From JTS-RE9 sp964649195 (GTDB lineage: Bacteria; Planctomycetota; Phycisphaerae; Phycisphaerales; Phycisphaeraceae), in NCBI GenBank assembly GCA_964649195.1, contig CAZYPK010000182.1, positions 1 to 9,883 of the forward strand: a DNA stretch of 9,883 nt, given 5' to 3'. A program made the position numbers and the translations under genes. Shown one piece after another: positions 5,242 to 9,883 of the stretch (position 1 is its first letter; the number at the start of each line of letters is the position of its first letter). The notes below the pieces were generated by a model. The model searched no databases. It was not told the origin of the DNA and was given only the letters and a program-made list of their open reading frames with translations.

Positions 5242-6729
5242 ATGGCCAAAATGGATTCCATGCTGTGGCATGAGTTAATGGGCAATCTTCGCACCAGGCA
5301 CGCCGCAATCTGCCGGCAGTGGTTCGAGGAGTTGGAACCGGTCACCCTCGAATCCGGCACGCTGGTGGTGCGCACCAGCAACAGCGTGCAGCAGACCTAT
5401 CTGCAAAGCCGCTGCCTGTCGCAGTTCATCGAGGCGGCACAGGCGGTGACGGGCAAGCTGATCGGCGTGACCTTCGTCAACGGCAACGGCCCGACGCCCG
5501 CGCCCGTCGTACCGCCCCAAGCCGGCCCCGAATCGCCGCGCACCACCGGCCAGGCCAGACCCCCCCACCGCGCCATCAGCGAGCGCGGCCTGCACGAACC
5601 GAATCCCGAAACGATCGCCCTGCGAAGCAACAACGGCGCCCCGCCCAACGGCAACGCCGCCCGGTTCGAAGCGGAGCATCGCTTCAATCAGATCATTCTC
5701 AGCCCCGATTACTCCTTCGCCACGTTCGTCACCGGCCCGGAAAACAGCCTGGCCCATGCCGCCAGCGTCGCCGTCGCCAATCAGCCGGGCAATGCGTACA
5801 ACCCGCTCTTCATCCACGGCGGTGTGGGTCTTGGAAAAACGCATCTGCTCCAGGCCGTCTGTCAGGCGGTCACTCAGCGCGACCCCAACATGCGGATCTG
5901 CTATCTCTCCTGCGAACGGTTCATCAACGATTTTCTCGACTGCGTGCAGAACGGTTTGATGCAGGACTTCCGCGCCCGTTATCGCAATGTCGATCTGTTG
6001 GTGATTGATGACATCCAGTTTCTTTCCAAGCTTGAGCGCACGCAGGACGAGTTCTTCCACACGTTCAACGAGCTTTACCAGGCGAAGAAACAGATCGTGC
6101 TGTCGAGCGATCGTCCGCCTTCGGAGATTCAGGAGTTGGAGGAGCGGTTGGTGAGCCGGTTCCAGTGGGGCCTTGTCGCCGATGTTTCGCGGCCGACTTA
6201 CGAGACGCGCGTGGCCATCGTGCGAGCCAAGGCCAAACTGCGCGGCCTGGAAATGCCTGACGATGTGATCAACTTCATCGCGGAGCGGATCGAGAGCAAC
6301 GCCCGCGAACTGGAAGGGGCGATCTCATCGCTACAGGCCAATGCCGCGGCACGAAACCAATCGATCACCGCGGAGCTCGCCTACGAGGTGCTCGGCGGCA
6401 GCGTGGTCGATCCCCGCACCAGCCAGGTGAAGCTCCAGACCATCATCGATGCGGTGACGGCCCATTACAACGTGAAGCTGAGCGAACTGCAAAGCAAGAG
6501 CCGGCAGAAATCGATCGCGGAACCGAGGCAGGTCTGCATGTGGCTGGCGCGCAAGCGCACGCGCTTCAGCTTGCAGGAGATCGGCGGCTACTTCGGCGGC
6601 CGCGATCACACGACGGTGATGCACTCGATCCGCACGGTGGATGAACGCATCGCCGAGGATGCCGACTTCGGCCACGCGATGGCCCATCTGGACAACGACA
6701 TCACCCGCCGCATGGCGACGGCGGGGTGA
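5242..6729 (+). CDS. dnaA: Chromosomal replication initiator protein DnaA
   Basis: A 495-residue DnaA, of usual length. Domain I (about 1-85, MLWHELMGNLRTRHAAICRQ onward) is followed by a Pro/Gly/Asn-rich linker (domain II, about 86-145). The AAA+ domain III has Walker A GGVGLGKT (193-200), Walker B LLVIDDIQF with Asp256-Asp257, and sensor 1 LSSDRPP (287-293). Domain IV has SIAEPRQVCMWLARK and the DnaA signature GGRDHTTV (452-459), whose Arg-Asp-His-Thr contacts the DnaA box. ATP-DnaA opens the replication origin. ATG 5242 gives a normal domain I start and fits the promoter at 5130; an in-frame TTG at 5164 would add 26 residues not like DnaA. No Shine-Dalgarno is visible. dnaN, recF and gyrB are absent from the neighbourhood, and I see no cluster of consensus DnaA boxes. 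A GC-rich hairpin follows the stop codon. Confidence 0.97.
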   Translation: MAKMDSMLWHELMGNLRTRHAAICRQWFEELEPVTLESGTLVVRTSNSVQQTYLQSRCLSQFIEAAQAVTGKLIGVTFVNGNGPTPAPVVPPQAGPESPRTTGQARPPHRAISERGLHEPNPETIALRSNNGAPPNGNAARFEAEHRFNQIILSPDYSFATFVTGPENSLAHAASVAVANQPGNAYNPLFIHGGVGLGKTHLLQAVCQAVTQRDPNMRICYLSCERFINDFLDCVQNGLMQDFRARYRNVDLLVIDDIQFLSKLERTQDEFFHTFNELYQAKKQIVLSSDRPPSEIQELEERLVSRFQWGLVADVSRPTYETRVAIVRAKAKLRGLEMPDDVINFIAERIESNARELEGAISSLQANAAARNQSITAELAYEVLGGSVVDPRTSQVKLQTIIDAVTAHYNVKLSELQSKSRQKSIAEPRQVCMWLARKRTRFSLQEIGGYFGGRDHTTVMHSIRTVDERIAEDADFGHAMAHLDNDITRRMATAG

Positions 6730-6730
6730 G

Positions 6731-6899
6731 AGCCGCGACTCAACGAGTCGCGGAGATGAACGGAAGATGGGTGGTGAGTTTCGCAACGGATGACGGATGA
6801 CAACGCCCCTGTCGCGCAGGTGTGTTCGAGGCTTGCAACGCAGGGGATACGCGACACCCCTTCAGGCTGCTGATCTCCGCGACGTGTTACGTCGCGGCT
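6731..6899. mobile_element. MITE-like element with inverted, covarying hairpin ends
   Basis: Two 27-base arms (6731-6757 and 6873-6899) are inverted copies of each other, 23 of 27 identical, around 115 bases of non-coding DNA. Each arm is itself a perfect 9-bp hairpin with a 3-base loop: CCGCGACTC-AAC-GAGTCGCGG on the left, CCGCGACGT-GTT-ACGTCGCGG on the right. The four differences are two base pairs exchanged on both sides of the stem. The interior has a small hairpin (CCTG-TCGCG-CAGG, 6808-6820) and CCCCTG/CAGGGG (6806-6811, 6841-6846). It begins one base after the dnaA stop codon, so the left arm may also end dnaA transcripts, although no T-run follows. There is no transposase and no obvious target duplication. 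BIME/REP-like or MITE-like status is inferred. Confidence 0.55.
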
Positions 6900-6913
6900 C
6901 TTGCTTTGCGGGC

Positions 6914-7024
6914 GGGTGGCCGGGGCTGAGTCCGCGAAGCCCCGGCCCAGGCGCACGACGCAAGATGGCGCAACTGAAGGCTTAAGGTCACCGGGCCGGG
7001 GCTTGCGCAGAGCCCCAGCCACCC
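6914..7024. repeat. Bipartite palindromic repeat, copy C (complete)
   Basis: Terminal inverted repeats GGGTGGCCGGGGCT (6914-6927) and AGCCCCAGCCACCC (7011-7024) match at 13 of 14 positions. Left hairpin: GGCCGGGGCT (6918-6927) with AGCCCCGGCC (6938-6947), a perfect 10 bp. Right hairpin: GGCCGGGGCT (6994-7003) with AGCCCCAGCC (7011-7020), one mismatch. The 46-base spacer (6948-6993) corresponds to that of copy A without its five extra heptads. Together with the element at 6731-6899 and the fragment at 7041 it fills the whole 337-base gap between dnaA and the mutase gene; I see no gene there. Confidence 0.75.
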
Positions 7025-7040
7025 ACTGTAAAACTCAACT

Positions 7041-7058
7041 CCAGCCACCCGCCGCATC
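7041..7058. repeat. Right-end fragment of the palindromic repeat (18 bp, also at 8574-8591)
   Basis: CCAGCCACCCGCCGCATC is identical to 8574-8591. Its first ten bases also repeat the end of copy C (7015-7024) at a 26-base period. It lies eight bases beyond the stop codon of the minus-strand mutase gene. Confidence 0.6.
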
Positions 7059-7066
7059 GCCTTTGC

Positions 7067-8446
7067 TCAGATCCGCAGCGCTTTTCGCACTTCATCAATC
7101 AGCGCCACCGCATCTTCCCGCCTCGGCGCCTCGGCGATCAGCCGCATGATCGGCTCGGTGTTGCTGGGGCGGACATGGACCCAGCGGTCGGGCCGGTCGA
7201 TGCGGACGCCATCCTGAAGGTCCACCTTTTGCCCGGCGAACGCCGCTTTCAGTTCGGGAACCAGCCGGGCGGCGATGGCGGCATCGAAGGGAATCTTGTC
7301 CTTGACGATGGCGTAGGCGGGGATCGAGGCGGCAATGGCGCGGAGGGATTTCTGCCGGGCGGCGAGGAGATCGAGCACCAGGGCGATGCCGGTGATCGAA
7401 TCGCGCACATGCACCACGCGCGGATCGATGATCCCGCCGTTGCCTTCGCCGCCCACCAGCGCGCCGATCTGCTTCATCGCCCCGGCCACGTTCGCTTCAC
7501 CGACAGCGGTGCGAATGACCGAAGCGGAGGCGCGTGCCGCGATGTCATCGATCATGCGGCTGGTGGAAAGATTGGCGACGAGTTTGGCGCCCTTGCCGCC
7601 TTGCGATGAAGTCGCCAGCACGTGCATGGCGCAGAGCGCGAGCGTGTATTCCTCGCCAATGTAGCTGCCCGTGTCATCCACCAGCGCCAGCCGGTCTCCA
7701 TCGGGGTCCTGCGCAAAGCCCGCCGCGGCGTTGTGCCGCTTCACCGCGGCGGCGAGTTCCGTGAGGTTCTCGCGCGTCGGTTCAGGGGTGTGCGGGAACC
7801 GGCCAGTCGTTTGCGCATACATGTGTACCACTTCAACGCCCAGTTCCTCCAGCAGCATCGCCGCCGCCGGTCCGCCTGCGCCGTGGACCGAATCGACCAC
7901 CACCTTGAGCCTGGCCTTGCGGATCGCATCACGATTCACCAGGGGAAGGACGCGATCGACATGGACGCGATGGCCTGAATCATCGCGGCTCATCGCATGG
8001 AGTTTTTCGACGGCCACGTAACCGACATCATCGCTCTGGAACCGGCGGATGATTTCCCCGGCCTCGTCGGCGGGCGGGGCGACGCCATCGGCGCGGATGC
8101 ACTTGATGCCGTTCCAGATGATCGGATTGTGGCTGGCGGTGAGCACCATGCCGCCGTCGGCGTTGAGCTTCTGCGCCATGATGGCGACGGTGGGCGTGGT
8201 GACGATGCCCAGCGTGGTCACCTGGCACCCGACCGCGACAAGCCCGCTCGCTGCGGCCAGTTCGATCATCTCGCCGCTGGGCCGGCTGTCGCGCCCGATC
8301 ACCACCCGCGGCGATCCGCCGCCGGCCTGCGCCTGGAGCCACGAGCCCAGCGCCGCGCCGAACCGCGCCGCCACCGGCGGCGTGAGCGACTGCCCGATGT
8401 AACCCCGCAGGCCCGAAACCGACAACATCAGTGGAGCTTGAGTCAT
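7067..8446 (-). CDS. glmM: Phosphoglucosamine mutase / phosphomannomutase family protein
   Basis: A 459-residue alpha-D-phosphohexomutase with all four signature loops. The catalytic phosphoserine loop is TASHNP (103-108, Ser105), the Mg2+ site is DPDGDR (247-252), the sugar-specificity loop is GEGNGG (333-338) and the phosphate-binding loop is RPSNTEP (426-432). The N-terminal SGLRGYIGQSLTP is the usual substrate-entry segment. These enzymes move phosphate between C6 and C1 of hexose phosphates. The GEGNGG loop and overall form resemble the GlmM/archaeal-type phosphoglucosamine mutases, giving GlcN-1-P for UDP-GlcNAc, but mannose or glucose specificity cannot be ruled out. The start at 8446 has a good AGGAG (8453-8457 on the minus strand) six bases upstream. 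The HAD gene lies 143 bases upstream on the same strand. The GlmU-like gene at 3707-4975 may serve the same pathway. Confidence 0.92.
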   Translation of the reverse strand: MTQAPLMLSVSGLRGYIGQSLTPPVAARFGAALGSWLQAQAGGGSPRVVIGRDSRPSGEMIELAAASGLVAVGCQVTTLGIVTTPTVAIMAQKLNADGGMVLTASHNPIIWNGIKCIRADGVAPPADEAGEIIRRFQSDDVGYVAVEKLHAMSRDDSGHRVHVDRVLPLVNRDAIRKARLKVVVDSVHGAGGPAAAMLLEELGVEVVHMYAQTTGRFPHTPEPTRENLTELAAAVKRHNAAAGFAQDPDGDRLALVDDTGSYIGEEYTLALCAMHVLATSSQGGKGAKLVANLSTSRMIDDIAARASASVIRTAVGEANVAGAMKQIGALVGGEGNGGIIDPRVVHVRDSITGIALVLDLLAARQKSLRAIAASIPAYAIVKDKIPFDAAIAARLVPELKAAFAGQKVDLQDGVRIDRPDRWVHVRPSNTEPIMRLIAEAPRREDAVALIDEVRKALRI

Positions 8447-8558
8447 GAGGAACTCCTGATTAACCCCGCGTCCAAGCCGCTTGCGGCGTAGCAATCCCCC
8501 GATTCACGACACACCTTGCGGTTATTCAGAAGTCCCATGAATCATCCCGTCAGGGGGG

Positions 8559-8573
8559 AAAAAAAACGAAAAA
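8559..8573 (-). terminator. T-rich tract after the HAD gene, possible weak terminator
   Basis: On the minus strand the sequence reads T5-CG-T8, starting 16 bases after the HAD stop codon. No strong GC stem directly precedes it, so it could instead be an AT-rich promoter-upstream element for the mutase gene 110 bases further on. Confidence 0.25.
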
Positions 8574-8591
8574 CCAGCCACCCGCCGCATC
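8574..8591. repeat. Right-end repeat fragment overlapping the HAD stop codon
   Basis: This is the same 18 bases as at 7041-7058 (CCAGCCACCCGCCGCATC). The final TC (8590-8591) is part of the TCA that encodes the minus-strand TGA stop of the HAD gene, so the repeat reaches the exact end of that reading frame. Confidence 0.55.
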
Positions 8592-9291
8592 ATCCCAGCC
8601 ACTGCCGGATCTTTTCGAGGTTCAGATCCTCAAACCCCTTGATGACGCGATGGGCCTTGCCGAGGTTTTTTCCATCGGTGGTGGTGGTCAGTCCCAGCAC
8701 CTGCAAGCCCGCGCCGCGCGCGGAGTCGATGCCTGCCGCCGTGTCCTCGATGGCCGCGACGTTCGACGGCTGCAACGGCTGCTGCGGATGCTTCTTTCGC
8801 AGGTTCTCCAACGCCAGGCGATAGGTCATCGGATCGGGCTTGGAACGCGCGACATCGCTGGCGGTGACGATGGTGGAGAAGCGGGAGGCGATGCCCAGCT
8901 TGTTGACGATCAGTTCGATATCCTCGCGCGTCGCCCCGCTGGCGATGGCGATGGGAAACGCGGCAGGCAGGCTTTGAATGAACTGGAGCACGCCGGGGAT
9001 CGTCTCGAACCCCTGCGAAACGATGGAGGCAAAAACATCCCTCTTGTTTTCGCAGAGCGTGGCGACCCGCCTGTTGAAGCCCGGCGAAGCCGCCGCCGCC
9101 GGATCGATGGCCGCGATCATCTCGTGAAAGCCTTCGCGGTCGTCGAAGCCGACATATTTGCGCAGGTATTCATCGTAATCAAAGTCGATGGGAACGCCCG
9201 CCTCCTGAGCCGTGCGAAGAAAGGCACGGTAATGCAGCGGTTCGGAATCCACGATGACGCCGTCGAAGTCGAAGATGATCGCCTGAATCAT
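8590..9291 (-). CDS. HAD-superfamily hydrolase, beta-phosphoglucomutase/phosphatase-like
   Basis: A 233-residue HAD protein with all four motifs. Motif I is DFDGVIVDSEP with nucleophile Asp8 and acid/base Asp10, motif II is the Ser in IASGAT (Ser118), motif III is Lys151 in ARSKPDP, and motif IV is IEDTAAGI with Glu182-Asp183. The helical cap lies between motifs I and II (about 16-100), as in subfamily IA. DSEPLHYRAF after motif I is typical of beta-phosphoglucomutase/PGMB-like and phosphoglycolate phosphatase-like members. The substrate is probably a small phosphosugar, but sequence alone cannot say which. The start at 9291 is preferred over a GTG/ATG further upstream because the HAD fold begins at MIQAIIFDFD and because a promoter lies just upstream. 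The mutase gene follows 143 bases downstream on the same strand. A non-coding repeat fragment abuts its stop codon. Confidence 0.9.
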   Translation of the reverse strand: MIQAIIFDFDGVIVDSEPLHYRAFLRTAQEAGVPIDFDYDEYLRKYVGFDDREGFHEMIAAIDPAAAASPGFNRRVATLCENKRDVFASIVSQGFETIPGVLQFIQSLPAAFPIAIASGATREDIELIVNKLGIASRFSTIVTASDVARSKPDPMTYRLALENLRKKHPQQPLQPSNVAAIEDTAAGIDSARGAGLQVLGLTTTTDGKNLGKAHRVIKGFEDLNLEKIRQWLG

Positions 9292-9297
9292 GCGGCG

Positions 9298-9326
9298 AGT
9301 GTAGGAAAGGCGGGGATGCGGGGCAA
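9298..9326 (-). promoter_or_regulatory. Candidate promoter of the HAD gene, possibly leaderless
   Basis: On the minus strand TTGCCC (9321-9326, four of six) and TACACT (9298-9303, four of six) are 17 bases apart. The -10 ends only six bases before the ATG at 9291. Transcription from it would begin at or next to the start codon, giving a leaderless mRNA, which fits the lack of a Shine-Dalgarno. Confidence 0.4.
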
Positions 9327-9373
9327 TTGCAGAACCGCAGGGTGTGCCCATGTTTTATGAAAGATATGATTCC

Positions 9374-9409
9374 GGGTGGCTGGGGCTGAGGCTCTGCGAA
9401 GCCCCGGCT
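9374..9409. repeat. Solo palindromic repeat (copy D)
   Basis: GGCTGGGGCT (9378-9387) and AGCCCCGGC (9400-9408) form a stem around GAGGCTCTGCGA. It is 35 of 36 identical to the inverse of 3598-3633. It lies between the tRNA gene and the HAD promoter region. Confidence 0.75.
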
Positions 9410-9443
9410 TCCCCGGTCCCGGTTCACCTTGTCGCTGCTTCGC

Positions 9444-9455
9444 AAAAGAAAGAAA
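9444..9455 (-). terminator. Pyrimidine-rich tract after tRNA-Gln
   Basis: Immediately after the tRNA discriminator base the minus strand reads TTTCTTTCTTTT. With the tRNA T-arm and acceptor stem upstream it could end transcription, but no separate hairpin is present. Confidence 0.3.
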
Positions 9456-9528
9456 CAGGCCCGGTAGGACTCGAACCTACAACCCTCTGAACCAGAATCA
9501 GATGTTCTACCAATTGAACTACGGGCCT
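9456..9528 (-). tRNA. trnQ: tRNA-Gln (anticodon CUG)
   Basis: A full 73-base cloverleaf folds on the minus strand. The acceptor stem is AGGCCCG with CGGGCCT, the D-arm GTTC/GAAC with loop AATTGGTA, the anticodon stem TCTGA/TCAGA with loop TTCTGGT (anticodon CTG, reading CAG), the variable loop GGGTT, and the T-arm GTAGG-TTCGAGT-CCTAC. The discriminator base is G and CCA is not encoded. The weak first pair A1-U72 agrees with the weak U1-A72 pair used by glutaminyl-tRNA synthetase in known bacteria. Its own promoter lies upstream (9548-9576). Confidence 0.96.
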
Positions 9529-9547
9529 ACGCGACAAGACTGGGCGA

Positions 9548-9576
9548 ATGCTAGAGACCTTGGGGCAAAACGTCAA
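9548..9576 (-). promoter_or_regulatory. Promoter of tRNA-Gln
   Basis: On the minus strand TTGACG (9571-9576, five of six) and TAGCAT (9548-9553, four of six) are separated by exactly 17 bases. The -10 ends 19 bases before the mature tRNA 5' end, leaving a short leader for RNase P to remove. Confidence 0.6.
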
Positions 9577-9606
9577 CCTGTCGGCTGTCGAAAGCCAGGG
9601 TAAAAG

Positions 9607-9740
9607 CATATGGGAGGGCGAGGCTCCTGCCGAGCCGATTCATATGGGAGGGCGAGGCTCCTGCCGAGCCGATTCATATGGGAGCGAGGCTCCTGCCGAG
9701 CCGATTCATATGGGAGGGCGAGGCTCCCGCCGAGCCGATT
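9607..9740. repeat. Four tandem copies of a 34-bp palindrome-containing repeat
   Basis: Units at 9607-9640, 9641-9674, 9675-9706 and 9707-9740 each begin CATATGGGAG and end GCCGAGCCGATT. Unit 3 lacks two bases (32 bp) and unit 4 has CTCCCGCC where the others have CTCCTGCC. Each contains GGCTC-CTGCC-GAGCC, a small hairpin. The units abut with no spacers, so this is not CRISPR. From memory, related GGCTCGGCAGGAGCC-type repeats are common between genes in planctomycetes; this was not checked here. Confidence 0.85.
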
Positions 9741-9883
9741 CGGTTGCGACGGCCCCGCTTTGGGGGCCTGAGCAACCGAAACTCACGCGGCAGACGAACC
9801 ATCAGACACGATCACCGGCCGCGCGAGTTTCGGTTGCTTCAGCCCGCAGACGGGCTTCGCAAACGAACGGCTCGGCGGGAGCC
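9722..9883. other. Nested stem-loop region at the window edge, non-coding
   Basis: GGCTCCCGCCGAGCC (9722-9736, in repeat unit 4) is the exact inverse of the last 15 bases (9869-9883). Inside, AGCAACCGAAACTC (9771-9784) pairs perfectly with 9825-9838. After one mismatch CGCGGC (9786-9791) pairs with GCCGCG (9818-9823), so 20 of 21 positions pair around a 26-base loop. A competing upstream stem joins TCGGTTGC (9740-9747) to GCAACCGA (9772-9779), with GGCCCC/GGGGCC (9751-9756, 9763-9768) inside it. AGCCCG-CAGA-CGGGCT (9841-9856) is a fourth hairpin. No reading frame with coding character or start signal is visible. The feature may continue past the window. Confidence 0.6.

Noticed and set aside
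6733..6753. Simple intrinsic terminator of dnaA
   Set aside because: The hairpin has no T-run and an inverted partner 140 bases away, so it is better described as one arm of a repeat element; it may still stop transcription.
6758..6872. Small gene inside the inverted-arm element
   Set aside because: No frame with a start codon, ribosome site and sensible composition; short frames here run out into the repeats.
4976..7066. Replication origin next to dnaA
   Set aside because: I found no cluster of TTWTNCACA boxes and no long AT-rich unwinding segment; only degenerate ATCCAC cores at 5015-5041.
8650..9360. Plus-strand frame opposite the HAD gene
   Set aside because: All four HAD motifs are on the minus strand; the plus frame has biased composition and no recognisable domain.
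9607..9740. CRISPR array
   Set aside because: The 34-bp units abut with no spacers, and no cas gene is present.
9740..9883. Integron attC site
   Set aside because: Stems are long, but the paired core sites with GTTRRRY were not found and there is no cassette or integrase.

Overview
The window is GC-rich bacterial chromosome, most likely from a planctomycete of the Phycisphaerae type. The clues are a PEP-CTERM sorted LamG protein, a stand-alone prepilin-like protein (GFTLVELLVV leader, C-terminal FYDSHV motif), a dnaA gene without dnaN or recF beside it, few Shine-Dalgarno sites, and many short GC-rich palindromic repeats between genes. The lineage is inferred from gene content; there is no rRNA to confirm it.

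Layout. 1-130: heptad-repeat leader. 131-640 (+): small putative lipoprotein. 641-883: intergenic with a stem-loop, a promoter candidate and a dyad. 884-1801 (+): secreted LamG/PEP-CTERM protein. 1802-2040: palindromic element with an expanded heptad repeat, ending in a TATAAT box. 2041-2892 (+): prepilin-like protein. 2920-3586 (+): overlapping MntA/HepT toxin-antitoxin pair. 3587-3706: repeat fragments. 3707-4975 (-): GlmU-like nucleotidyltransferase/hexapeptide protein. 4976-5241: divergent regulatory region. 5242-6729 (+): DnaA. 6730-7066: two structured repeat elements back to back. 7067-8446 (-): phosphoglucosamine/phosphomannomutase. 8590-9291 (-): HAD phosphatase or beta-phosphoglucomutase-like protein. 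9456-9528 (-): tRNA-Gln(CUG) with its own promoter. 9607-9883: four 34-bp tandem repeats running into a highly structured non-coding tail cut by the window edge.

How the genes relate. The GlmU-like protein, the phosphohexomutase and the HAD protein could all act on sugar phosphates on the way to nucleotide sugars such as UDP-GlcNAc. They lie on either side of dnaA on the opposite strand and are not one operon. The PEP-CTERM and prepilin-like proteins are exported surface proteins. The MntA/HepT pair is a self-contained accessory module.

The least ordinary content is non-coding. At least three families of short structured repeats occupy almost every long intergenic gap. The best case (6731-6899) has two inverted hairpin arms that differ only at base pairs that have changed on both sides, so pairing is kept. 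A second family has paired (1848-2000, 6914-7024) and solo (3598-3633, 9374-9409) forms, and one paired copy differs from the other by exactly five extra heptads. No unambiguous new protein system is visible.
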